Shown: in pieces, positions 22,872-32,890 of the stretch
Layout of the letters: the number at the start of each line of letters is the position of its first letter
Numbering within the stretch: position 1 is the first letter of the stretch
Assembly: GCA_018398585.1 (NCBI GenBank)
Contig: JAGTTD010000001.1
Span: forward strand, 29,147,438-29,211,437
Reading direction: 5' to 3'
DNA length: 64,000 nt
Source: Simmondsia chinensis
Lineage: Eukaryota; Streptophyta; Magnoliopsida; Caryophyllales; Simmondsiaceae
Program-made: the position numbers and the translations under genes
Notes under the pieces: model-generated
Databases searched by the model: none
The model's input: only the letters and a program-made list of their open reading frames with translations
What the model was told of the DNA's origin: nothing

Positions 22872-23327
22872 TGTTGTAAATATTGGATATTCTTTTGGTA
22901 TAATTTTTATAGTTAATATTGGATATTATCAAATGTCCTAGAAAATTAGAAATTATGGAAAAGCCCTTTAAACATATGTAAACGTATGCATGTATGTAGA
23001 TATGTATGTATGTATGTATGTACATATATATAATATCTCACAAGGTGACACATGTACGTATAGGTGGCATCTTCATATGCCTCCTTATGGTGACTCACCT
23101 GACTATGTACATATATATACATGAGGATTTTGATGCATATGAAAGTAGGGAAGAGAATTGAGAAGATCAAATTAAGAAGAAGAAATTGAGATTTATTTGA
23201 GTGAACTAAAATATTAGTTGGTTCCTGAGTTTTGGAATAAAATACCTGCTATTTTCCACTAATTACATTTGAGTTTGTATTTTTGTTCTGTTTCTGTTCA
23301 GTACAATATGTCCCTAATTCTATAACA
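22872..23327 (+). repeat. 3' LTR of nested copia element
   Basis: It begins TGTTGTAAATATTGG and ends CTATAACA, and is followed by the duplicated target TGTGT. It contains a GTAT microsatellite at about 22990-23022. The minus-strand open frames 22822-23170 are translations of this microsatellite and are not genes. Confidence 0.9.
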
Positions 23328-23474
23328 TGTGTTATATTGTTGTTTTTTTTTGTGTTTTCTCACTATTTTTTTTCTTTCTTTTAACTTTTAAGTTTATTTT
23401 TTTTATTTTGTATGTAATGAGGAGACATTACTCCCTCAAATCCTAAGATTTAACAAAGAATTTTACCAAAGTTG

Positions 23475-24290
23475 ATGGCTAGCAACAAGTATATGAGACC
23501 TCAATGTCATGTTGTACCAAGAAGACTAGTGGGAATTACTAAAGTTTATGCATTCACGTCATTGTCTGTTCAAATCTCACTAATTCAAAAGCATTTGGAT
23601 AACATGATTTTCAAAGTTGTTCATTCTCCTATAGTTAGATGTGAATTTTGTGCAGGTAACCATATTATTAAGGAGTGCCAAGCGAGCAACACTTTCACCT
23701 CATTGGGTTATGAGCAATATAACTATATGTCAAATCATCAAGTAGCCCAACACAACCTTTACTCTAACACCTATAGTCAAGGATGGATGAACCCTCCTAA
23801 CTTTCTTGGAACCATCCTGAAGCACCTTGGTCACCCATTCATCCACATCAAGAAAAGAAATATGACTTAGAAGTGATGTTTGAGAAGTTCATGCATGAAA
23901 GGACAAATTTTATTCAAGAAACTCGAGCTAACTTTAGCAACTAAGAAGCCTCTGTCCGAAGTTTAGAAACTCAAGTACAGACTATATTAGAGCAACTTTT
24001 GGAGAGGTCCAAAGGTTCCTTGCTTAGCAATAGCGTCACCAACCCAGGGAAACAAATTAACATCATAGCATTGAGGGATGGGAACACAATAGAATAACCA
24101 CCTCAATGTGAGATAACCCCGTTGATCATCTCATCACCACCAATGTCAAAACCTATCTTGACCAATCCACCACCACCAATGATTAAAATAGAGTGTCGAG
24201 CTTTTCTAACGAAGTCAGAGGCCTTTGGAGCCAAGGATGACATAGTTAAAAAATTGGAAAAGAAAATACAAATTGTGGCATATTAAGCTT
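23475..24290 (+). pseudogene. gag: Athila-type gag of element B
   Basis: From ATG 23475 the frame reads MASNKYMRPQCHVVPRRLVG, then a zinc knuckle CEFCAGNHIIKEC (C-x2-C-x3-H-x4-C, intact) and QHNLYSNTYSQGWMNPPNF, the Athila Gag signature. The clean frame ends at 23870. Sequence homologous to the Gag tail (YDLE-MFEKFMHERTNFIQE-like, then LPSN...AIALRDGN-like) continues to about 24290 with stops. Compared with element A this copy keeps its knuckle cysteines. No pol follows, so B was probably mobilised in trans, if at all. Confidence 0.75.
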
Positions 24291-26059
24291 TAGGATCCCA
24301 TGATTAGAGAAGGTGGAGGTAGTCATGTAAAAAAGGGTACAAAGAAGATCCACAGAAAAAATGGTCATTGATGGTGGGTGGAGGAAACTCCATTCTCGTT
24401 CAGGATATAGGATACAACATCTTTTAAAAGTCAAGCGAACGGCTATAACTTAATTGCTTCTTGGGAACCAACCAAAGTTTCTTTTCCTTACTTCTTTTCT
24501 TTTAATTTCCTTTCATTCTTAATATTTTCTTATGTTTCTACACATTTTGTTTGACAAGTTTTTGAAATAAGTTTGGGGGTTAACATGATGTCAACATTCA
24601 CTATCAAAAGCAATCATCAAACCTGAGAAGTATCTTCTTTATATTTCTTTTAACATTGAGGACAATGTTAACTTTTAAGTTTGGGGAAGGGAGAGACAAT
24701 TTTTTTTCCAAGTTTTTAAAATTTTGTACAAAGTGTTTTTCAATAAGTTTTCTTGTCTAGTTCTATTTTATCTTTTAGAGTTAGCTTTAGAGCCTCCCAA
24801 AGTTCGGAGCCTTTGTTTAGGGATGTAGATAGTATCGGCTAACAGAAAGATTTTCCATTTTCTATAGTTTAGATCATTAGTCTCTATAATTTTTATTGCA
24901 CATTTTTGAACTACATTAAAAACCCTTAAAATAATTTTGAGATCATATCATCATCCTTTTCTTGGCAATTTTTATACCCTTCTTAGCTCATTTACTTTTA
25001 TTTGACTTGAATAACCTAAGAATCATTTGTTTTAGTGTTCTAATTGCAAAGCATGATCTACACTAAGGCACTGTCTTAATAAAATCATAGTGTTTGAGTT
25101 CACTACTTAGCATGGCTGTTTTACCTTTTTTTCTTATTAAAATATGCCCAAATTTGAATGGATTGCATTAAGATTATCATTTGCATCATAGATTTTGAGA
25201 GTTATGCCTAAGTCTAAATAAAAGCAAAATATTAAAAAAGGAGGGAGAAAAAGAAAGAAAGCATCATTAAGTACCACTATCTTGTTTAAGTGTCTGTCAT
25301 TTAGATATGTGCTATGGTGTGGTGGTTTCGTGCCTTGTTATCTCGAGCAAGTAGATCCATAGGGGTGTTTGAACACCTAGTATCATGGGCTAACTGGAAC
25401 AGGAGCTGCCACATTCAAAGCTCGCCACAAGGGGTACTTAGTGAACTAACAAGAGACCCAGAACTTCAAAAGAGATAATATTATGAAAAAAAGGGAGAGA
25501 ATCACTAAGTACCAATATCTTGTTTAAATGTCTGTCATTTGAATATGTGCTATGGTGTAGTGGTTTCGTGCCTTGGTACCTCGAGTAAGTAGATCCGTTG
25601 GGGTGTTTCAAAACCTTGTGCCCTGGACCAATTGGAGCGGGAGCTGCCGCTACAAGGGGTACTTTGAAAGGTAACAAGGAACCGAGCACTTAATAAAAGA
25701 GAAGAGGGAGAGAAAATTTTGTGAATATTTCCTTTTAGCTTCGGTCTTGGGTATACCTGAGAAATCTTGTTTCAAGTGGCATGATTTTTGTCCACTATTG
25801 GGTTTAAATGTCTTATGATTAGAAAAACGAATAAACGTAATTTGCTTAAACAACTTTTGAATTCATTTTCTTAGGTGATTGATGGGTTTTTCCTTAGATT
25901 GTTTTGCCATTAGAACCTTAGGCTTTGGTTATCGGTCATTCTTTTCTAATAGAAGTATACATGCTTAGAATTGTGCTAAAATTCTTAAAATGTATGACAT
26001 CTTTTGTTGTCATGCTTAGCCTTGTTTGAGGATGAGCAAGATTTAGGTTTGGTGGTGTT
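24291..26059 (+). other. 3' untranslated region of element B
   Basis: This carries the Athila UTR phrases ACATTGAGGACAATGTTAAC (24652) and TTGAGGATGAGCAAGATTTA (26027), and the duplicated unit at 25255-25715. It is collinear with 2701-4542 of element A. No coding domain is recognised; frames such as 25438-25853 lie in UTR repeats. Confidence 0.65.
25255..25715 (+). repeat. Two-copy tandem repeat in B UTR, about 238-bp unit
   Basis: Both copies contain ATATGTGCTATGGTGT, GGTTTCGTGCCTTG and GGGAGCTGCC or equivalents. It is homologous to 3735-4200. Confidence 0.75.
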
Positions 26060-27459
26060 TGATAATTCCAATTTAGTATGCAATTATTCAAATGATTTAG
26101 GTTTAGTTTTTGACCATCTTCCATCTAATTTTTATCATTTTTGCTCTTTTCATTCCGATTGTTATTCTCTTGTAATAAGTCTCATTTTATGCTAATTATT
26201 GCTAGGTTTGATTACCAAAATCAACAAATGGAAGCAAGATACAACAAGCAAAAACAAAAATGAGCAAATTGTAACAAGACCACATGGCTAAGCAAAGAAG
26301 GAAGGATGAACTCTTCCAACTTTTTGCAAACTCCAATTTTTGGTGGCAAACTATAGAAATCAAGATCAAAACACATTTAATACTTCAAGAACAAGTGCAA
26401 TCTGATGCAAATTGCAAGTTGGGTGGTGCAAAGTGAAAGATAATGGAAAAAAAAAAAAAAAGCAAAATGTAACAACTTGCAAAAGTGGCGGCAATTCTAG
26501 CTAAAAGATGAACTTTTTTGTTTTTTTATTTTATATTTGGTACTTGTAAACTACTATAAATAGGGGGGATTAGGAGGTGTAGAAGCGTCAACTCAAATCC
26601 AATTTTCATATAAAACACAATAAAAGTAAAGGTTCAGAAGAGGAAGGAAGAGAAAAGAAAAAGTTTGGTTGGTGATGTTTCATTTCCAAAGTTCTTTTCT
26701 ATCCTTTTTCTCTTTATTTCATGGCTTTTGATTTAGTTTTGCTTTATGTTATGTTAAGCATGAACTAATTTTGTCTTTCGAAGGTTACGTTGTAGCGTAA
26801 GTTGTAATATGCGCCCTTTTCTAATTCAAAATATTCTAAGTTTGTTTATTCCGTTGTTGAAGTGTTCAGTATGGTTCTTCATGTGTTTTGAGTGCGTGAT
26901 CTCCATTTTCAAACTTGTAATGATTCATAATGCATCGGAGAGGAGATACGATGATCGCTAAAGTAATAAACATCGCAATTTGAGCAAATGCTAGAGATAG
27001 ATTAACGCGATTTTTGTAGTCTTTAGTGAAAACCATGAATCTTCAAAACCGTTTTTTCTTATTTAAATTCATGCGAGGGATTGATGAGTTAATATATAAA
27101 AGAGTATGCTAAGTATTGCTCGAGAGAGAGAGTATTTCCTAAATTAGGGTTTTCAACCATCAACATGGAATAAACAACTTGAATATTAAGAATAGAAAGT
27201 CGTATTAATGTAACTAGGTGAAATGGGATGCCTTGGATTTTAAAAAATAGTAAACTTACTTCAAAATTAGAAAAAGATCTTTAGTTCTTTTCATTTTATT
27301 AGTTACACATTGGAATTTTAATTTTGGTTTTTGAAATAGTATTAAAATTAGTAATTTGGGTACTCATTCAGTCGACTATCCTCATGGGAATGATACTCTG
27401 CTTACTTGTTTATTGCTTGATATGACTTAGTGCACTTGCTAAGCAAAACCATGCAATCA
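26060..27459 (+). repeat. Athila-like LTR, 3' LTR of element B
   Basis: It starts TGATAATTCC after the purine-rich TTTAGGTTTGGTGGTG and ends near ATGCAATCA. It aligns with 4543-5928 across its length. No primer site follows, so this is the outer end of the A/B array; the sequence beyond belongs to element C. Confidence 0.8.
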
Positions 27460-27529
27460 CAAGTTAGCGATGAATTCGAAACAAGAACCTTCTCATAACT
27501 GGTGAGAACTGAGAGACTTTGCCTTCGTT

Positions 27530-28190
27530 TGCGATTCCCTTTCTATGGTAGTGTGTAAATAATTTTAGCCTATTCATGGCCTAAATTTTCTTATCTTGGT
27601 GGCGCAAATCATTTGAGGACTAGGGGACTTCATCCATTTTAACAGCACGAACTTTATTTTAGTGATGATATAAATCCTTTTAGGGCTAAGGGACCTCGTC
27701 CCGGTTCACGGTCTAAATTTCCTTATCTTGGTGATGTAAATCATTTGAGGACTGGGGAACTTCGCCCCTAATCACATCCTGAACTTCATTTCATCGGAGA
27801 TGTGAATCATTTTAGGGCTGGGGGACATTGTCCCTATTCACGGCCTAAATATCCTTATCTTGGTGGTGCAAATCAATTAAGGACTTAGGGAAATTGTCCT
27901 ATTCACAACCCGAACTTCGTTTCAATGGTGATGTTGTTCACGGCCTAAATTTCTGTATCTTGGTGGTGCAAATCATTTCAGGACTGAGGGATAACTTCAT
28001 TTCGATGGTGATGTAAATCATTTTAGGGCTGGGGAACTTTGTCCAGGTTCACGGCCTAAATTTCCTTATCTTGATAGTGTAAATCAATTTTTGATTGATG
28101 GACTTTGTCCCAATTCACCGCCTAGATATTCTTATCTCAGTGGCCTAAATAATTCTAGCACTTAGGGACTTCGCCCAAGTCATGAGTTAC
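27530..28190 (+). repeat. Degenerate 66-bp-type array in element C
   Basis: Diverged units resemble the LARD1 unit: GGACTGGGGAACTTCGCCCC, TTTCCTTATCTTGGTGGTGC and GGTGCAAATCAATT. Units are less regular than at 10020-10690, and some pair into higher-order copies. Confidence 0.7.
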
Positions 28191-29369
28191 ATTCCCTTTA
28201 TTAACGATAAGTGAATCATTTCCACATTTGGGAATCTTGCCTCAATCCGAAACTAAATCATTTTGACAAATTGCAATTCTTTTCATGAGGTTGGGGTACT
28301 TCGTCCAAAAAAAAAAAAGCTTATTCATAGGTTTTAAACCTTTTCAGGACTAGGAGGCCTTGTTACCCTTCATAAGTCAACGATCAAAATATAATTAGGG
28401 AATTTAGTCACCTATTTCGACTCAATAAAACACTTCTAAAAGGAAAGTCCAACATGGACCACACTTGTAGCCGCACTTGAGCAATCCACACTTTAACTAA
28501 CTTTCTATTAGCTGGGTACCACTATTAGTCAATAACTTAATGAAAAATAATACAAGAGGTCGCTTTTATTTGCTTAGCTCTAAGCACTCATTAACCACCT
28601 ATTGGGGATGAAGAATCACAAGCAAGTAATGTATAGGCATAAATAATAACTCAATAGGAAAAACCCTTTAGCATGTGGCAATTTGAACAAAAAGCTAGAA
28701 ATAGGATGAACTAGTTCATTATCCTCAATGACTTACTTTGAGATAGTCTTGAACTTTCTCACAATCCGTTTTGAACTCTTTTCTTAGCCTATTCAAATTA
28801 GCAATAGGAGCTTTTTATCATCATCTGTACATTACAGACTCACTTTGTTACACTTCTAATATACATAATCAATATAAGTGTCACGATGGAAGAACATTGG
28901 AGGCTGGTCGTAATTAGGCCACACATTAAACATGAGTTCTTCATGAATTAGCAATAGTTTCTATGATGAATCACATTCTTTGAATAATAATTGTTTGCGA
29001 AGTACATCGCATGAATACTATTTATCAATATTCATGCAATTGTTTATTCACAACCACTAAATAAGAGTCACACTAAGCTTATCATTTCATAGATAAATGT
29101 CAAGGGTAAAACAATGCTAGACATGGACATCCTATTAAAATGATATACCATATGTTTGATTTATTGTGTTTCTTACTTAGCATGTAACAACCCTCAAAGC
29201 TATGGTAATTCTAGTGACTTGTCTTTATTTTGATATATATCCTTGACATACTCATCATCAAACTGGTACACTACCCCGTTTAGTTTGCTACCCTGATTAT
29301 GCTTGCAACTTTTTCTTTATCATGGTATTTTATACATGACACTATATGACTATCCAGGTACATACTTAT
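28191..29369 (+). other. Element C spacer, no gene seen
   Basis: AT-rich sequence collinear with 10900-11303 plus 13908-14690 of LARD1. No protein domain or RNA gene is recognised. Confidence 0.5.
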
Positions 29370-29838
29370 CACCATAGTTCACCCTGGTGTAATCACCTAT
29401 AATGGGTGCAATACCTATCACCATAATCTATCATGGTACAATCACCCGAAATAGGTGCAATACTCATCACCATGGTCTATCCAGGTGCAATCCCTCGCAA
29501 CGAGTGTAATACCTATAACCATGGTACGTCCTAGTGTAATCACCCGCAATGGGTGCAATACCTATTACCATGGTCCGTCTTGGTGCAATTACCCACAACT
29601 GGTGCAATACCTATCACTATAGTCCGTTCAAATGCGATCACCTGCAATGGATGCAATACTTATCACCATGGTTCGCCTTGGTGCAATCGCTTGCAACAGG
29701 TGCAATACTCATCACCATGGTCTATCCAGATGCAATCATGTGCAACAGTTAGAATACTCATCACTATGGTACGTCCTAATGCAATCACCTACAATGGATA
29801 CAATACTCATCACCATAGTTCGTCTTGGTGCAATCACC
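29370..29838 (+). repeat. 49-bp tandem array in element C
   Basis: About nine to ten copies of the palindrome-bearing unit (TATCACCATGGTCCG, then TTGGTGCAATCACCCGCAAT). The array is interrupted by the RRM-bearing LTR element; one further partial unit resumes at 32507-32535. Open frames 29549-29901 are repeat translations. Confidence 0.85.
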
Positions 29839-30567
29839 CGTCACAAACATGAGAGTTGGTGGCGGCATATTTATGAACCTAAGCTCGTGATGGTGAAGTA
29901 GAGGTTAGATGAAAAGAGAAATAGAGTTAGAATATAAGAAGAGAAAGAAGGTAAAAGTTTAGATGAGAAAGAGAGAGAAATTCAAGATAAGAAAAGCAGA
30001 GATTTCATTCATATGATTTTGATAATTGGATGACAAATACATTGGAAGATCTCTTACTTATAGTGCTAAGGCACCAACTACTTACATTTAATACTTAGAG
30101 TTAATACATGAACCAAATTAATGCAAACCAAGTCCCAACCATGAGCCAAGGGTAGGAAACACACAAGGGAAAATTGGAGGGAAAAAACTCTTCAGGTGCC
30201 TAGTTAATCTAGATATTTTCTAGTGTTTCTTCTAGAAGAACCGGTTGGAGTTGGGCCAAGAAACTGTGTGAGAAAATGGGCCGGCTAAGACAAGCGCACT
30301 AGGCCGGGCTTTGGGCCGTGCCAAGGCAAGTGGCGCGGACCTAGGCTGGGCCATGGCAAGGGCCTTGACAAAGTGCCATGACAAGTCCAAGAGTACTTCT
30401 ACTACTTAGCTATTTTTTACATATAAGGACTATTCAAGAAGCCTCTAGAGCATTCTAGAATATTCAAGGTAAACTTAATATATAGAAAATATAATAAAAT
30501 ACTAATAGGCATCTTAATGTGTTGTCATGACAAGGTCAGGATAAGGTCACTGTCAAAGACCGTGACA
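29839..30567 (-). repeat. LTR (3', left copy) of RRM-bearing element
   Basis: It matches 31804-32506 nearly throughout, including GGCAAGTGGCGCGGACCT and ACATATAAGGACTATTCAAG. On the minus strand the LTR begins TGTCACGGTC at 30567, directly after the purine tract. Confidence 0.85.
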
Positions 30568-30693
30568 AACCCTTTCCCTCGAAATCATCCTTGTCCTCAA
30601 GGATGTTATGTGGCTTGAGCGCTTCGTGTTGATTCCTGTTCTTGGAAATCGTTTCCATACTCTAGCCTTGACCTTGATCTTGTTGATGTCTCT

Positions 30694-30942
30694 TCAAGTG
30701 ATCTTAGGCTTGAGATGCTGAGCTTGACACGGTTTTGCCTTGTTGTGCTGCTTTCTTCTATGCGCATCTGTGCGTGTCCCATGCATAGTCATGCACTTCC
30801 CCAGTGTAGTCATGCACACCGCATGCGCATTCATGCCCACCATGTGCGCTTCCGAGCGCACCCAATGCGCACCAGTGTGCAGCACCTGCGCTTCTGCGCA
30901 CATTCCTCGAGTCCCCTTGCGCACCTCAGGCAAAGCCTCCGA
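30694..30942 (-). other. TGCGCA-rich low-complexity stretch
   Basis: Between 30770 and 30925 the trimer-like words GCGCA and TGCGC recur many times (for example CATGTGCGCTTCCGAGCGCA). Open frames on both strands are compositional. It lies between the two minus-strand ORFs and the 3' LTR, in the region where pol would be found in a full element. Confidence 0.5.
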
Positions 30943-31188
30943 CTACTGTTCTGTCATGTCAAGGTCCAGTGGAGGAGTGTCAGTCACTTGCGGTGCCTCC
31001 CTTAGTCCATGGTCACCCAACGGCCATGGCTTACAAGTCACAGTTGGGCTTGGTGGCTTTTGAACTTCTAGTGGCACCTTTGCTGCGTTTGGCCCCACTT
31101 CATACGATTCTTCCTCATTGATGGGCAGCCCCTCAATAATGGGTAGCTCCAAAGTCGATGGCTCCATTGGTTCCTCCTTAAGGATCAA
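30943..31188 (-). CDS. Unidentified acidic ORF downstream of the RRM ORF
   Basis: An 81-residue frame on the minus strand starts MILKEEPMEPSTLELPIIEG and is rich in Glu and Pro. I do not recognise it. It follows the RRM ORF by 32 bp and may be its continuation in another frame, since no stop-free link is visible and no separate promoter is apparent. It ends inside a TGCGCA-rich stretch. It could equally be a chance frame in a remnant gag region. Confidence 0.35.
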   Translation of the reverse strand: MILKEEPMEPSTLELPIIEGLPINEEESYEVGPNAAKVPLEVQKPPSPTVTCKPWPLGDHGLREAPQVTDTPPLDLDMTEQ

Positions 31189-31220
31189 TGCCCTTCTTGT
31201 GGTGGTGGTGGGTGTTTGAA

Positions 31221-31652
31221 CTACACACCACGGCTAGCACAAAGTTGTGCTACAGCTTCGGTTAAGGCATTAATGGAAGCTTCTAGTCTTTCTGTTAGAC
31301 TCATTTCTTTACCCGTCATTACCCTCGATCTCTCCTCAAGTCCTTCCTTAAGATCATTTGTTTTAAGGTCATGGTAATCTTTGAGTGAGACTTGGAGAGT
31401 TGGTTTGTGGACCTGGATAAGCATCACACAACAATTGTCATAGATGCATCTTCCATGTAACCATGTGTTTACATTTTCAGTGTTTCTCCTTGAAGTGAAG
31501 GTCACTTGAGCTTCGACCTTCAAGATGCATGTTGAATTGATCTTGATCTTCTCAAGGCAACCGCAAGGAGAGAAGACTTTATGGAGAATGTCTTCGGTAC
31601 TAGGAAAGAGAACATCACACAACCGTAACAAGGAGTGCGGAGTCATGGGCAC
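31221..31652 (-). CDS. PTB-like RNA-recognition-motif ORF inside LTR element
   Basis: The frame encodes 143 residues. Residues about 7-85 resemble one RRM of polypyrimidine-tract-binding proteins: LLRLCDVLFPSTEDILHKVF, then SPCGCLEKI, later LHGRCIYDNCC and LIQVHKPTLQVS. In PTB proteins the corresponding text is LFPVTVDVLHQVFSPHGFVEKI and LQGRNIYDGCCQLDIQ. RRMs bind single-stranded RNA; PTB proteins regulate splicing. The C-terminal part (MSLTERLEASINALTEAVAQ) looks like the coiled-coil start of a Ty3 Gag. The ORF therefore appears to be an RRM fused in front of a truncated Gag. Start at 31652 is the first Met in frame, about 135 bp inside the primer site. The host gene of origin is unknown, and RNA binding is inferred only. 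Confidence 0.7.
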   Translation of the reverse strand: MPMTPHSLLRLCDVLFPSTEDILHKVFSPCGCLEKIKINSTCILKVEAQVTFTSRRNTENVNTWLHGRCIYDNCCVMLIQVHKPTLQVSLKDYHDLKTNDLKEGLEERSRVMTGKEMSLTERLEASINALTEAVAQLCASRGV

Positions 31653-31785
31653 TTGCGGTCATCTTCACGTTCAACTTCTTGAGGCGTTTTTTTTTTGTTT
31701 TTTTAATTTGGTAATTCAGGCTCTCGGTCTGAATTTTTCGAAATTTTTTCTGTTTTTTGGGATAAAACTAGCCTCTGATCGAAAG

Positions 31786-31800
31786 CTAACTCTAATACCA
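31786..31800 (-). other. tRNA-Met-type primer-binding site of RRM element
   Basis: On the minus strand TGGTATTAGAGTTAGC begins three bases after the LTR end. It is close to the TGGTATCAGAGC complement of initiator tRNA-Met used by many plant LTR elements. Confidence 0.8.
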
Positions 31801-31803
31801 CTT

Positions 31804-32506
31804 TGTCACAAACCCAAGAGTTGGTGACGGAATATTCACAAACCTAAGCCCGTGATGGTGAAGTAGAGGTCATATGAGAAGAGAAATAGAGTTAGAATAT
31901 GAGATGAGAAAGAGAGAGAAATTCAAGATGAGAAATGTAGAGATTTCATGCATATCATTTTTATAATTGGATGACAAATACATTGGAAGATCTCTGACTT
32001 ATAGTGCTAAGGCACCAACTACGTACATTTAATACTTAGAGCTAATACATGAACCTAATTAATGTCAACCAAGTCTCAACCGTGAGCCAAGGGTGGGAAA
32101 CACACAAGAGAAAATTGGAGGGAAAACTCTTCATGTGCCTAGTTCATATCAAGATAATTTCATGTTTCTTCTAGAAGCACCTGTTGGAGTTGGGCTACGA
32201 AACCGTGTGGCAAAATGGGCCGGCAAAGACAAGCTCATTGGGCAGGGGTTTGGGCCGTGCCAAGGCAAGTGGCGCGGACCTCGGCTGGGCCACGGCAAGG
32301 GCCTTTACAAGGTGCTATGACAAGTCCAAGAGTACTTCTACTACTTAGCTTTTTTTTACATATAAGGACTATTCAAGAAGCCTCTAGAGTATTCTAGAAT
32401 ATTCCACGTAAACTTAAGATATAGAAAATATAATAAAATACTAATAGGCGTCCTGATGTGTTGTCATGACAAGGTCATGATAAGGTCACGGTCATGGATT
32501 GTGACA
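31804..32506 (-). repeat. LTR (5', right copy) of RRM-bearing element
   Basis: It begins TGTCACAAACCC on the plus strand and ends GTGACA. By eye it is roughly 90 percent identical to the left copy. Open frames at 32093-32397 lie in this LTR and are not genes. Confidence 0.85.
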
Positions 32507-32890
32507 CACCTGCAATACTCATCACCATGGTTCTATCTCGATGATTAACATATGACACTCAACAATTGTTCGGGTTTAGCATGCGCATTGCAGGGATCTT
32601 ATCCCAATTTCATCTTCGCTTATTACTTACAAGTTTAACGGATATACCACTCACAATAATATAATTTTTATCGGACTGCATGACAGTGGCATCATCAAGA
32701 TTTAGATTCCTTGAACACACCTATGCTAACTGAAAGTTTTGCACAAACTGCAATATTAAAATGTATGATGAATTATATGCCATACTCATAAGAGAATGTT
32801 ATATAGCAGCAAGTTCGGAGTACAAATTGGTTATTACTTTGTGACCAAACTTGGAATGGCCAAGGTTCGCTCATGTAGAGGGACTAGTAA
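32507..32890 (+). other. Element C 3' interior and polypurine tract
   Basis: The 49-bp array resumes briefly, followed by AT-rich sequence with TTACTTTGTGACCAAACTTG and a purine tract around ATGTAGAGGGACTAG. This is collinear with 15640-16413 of LARD1. Confidence 0.65.

Larger units (their letters stand above)
17920..23327 (+). mobile_element. Ty1/copia element nested in B, complete but decayed
   Basis: LTRs of 377 bp (17920-18296) and 456 bp (22872-23327) begin TGTTGTAAATATTGG and end TATAACA. A perfect 5-bp target duplication TGTGT lies at 17915-17919 and 23328-23332. Between the LTRs, degenerate gag, zinc knuckle, integrase, RT and RNase H segments occur in canonical copia order, with many stops and frameshifts. 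The element is about 5.4 kb. It was once autonomous and is now inactive. Confidence 0.9.
29839..32506 (-). mobile_element. Short LTR element carrying a PTB-like RRM ORF
   Basis: A 2.7-kb element has LTRs of about 729 bp (29839-30567) and 703 bp (31804-32506), with terminal inverted ends TGTCAC...GTGACA (the left copy mutated to CGTCAC). Orientation is minus: a tRNA-Met-type primer site TGGTATTAGAGTTAGC lies just inside the right LTR, and a purine tract (minus-strand GATTTCGAGGGAAAGGG) just inside the left LTR. The flanking CACC on both sides (29835-29838, 32507-32510) is a probable target duplication. The 1.2-kb interior has no pol; it holds an RRM-like ORF and a second short ORF. The element is therefore non-autonomous. 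Confidence 0.85.

Noticed and set aside
22822..23170. Two minus-strand ORFs rich in Tyr, His and Ile
   Set aside because: They translate the GTAT microsatellite and TA-rich part of the copia 3' LTR.
30694..31063. ORFs with Cys/His/Met-rich repeats on both strands
   Set aside because: They follow from the TGCGCA-rich composition; no domain is recognised on either strand.
31221..31652. Ordinary host PTB gene or pseudogene
   Set aside because: The RRM-like ORF lies between paired LTRs with a primer site and purine tract in the matching orientation and continues into Gag-like sequence, so it belongs to a retroelement.
32093..32397. Two ORFs of 60-75 residues
   Set aside because: They lie within the LTR of the RRM-bearing element, and the corresponding frames are broken in the other LTR.
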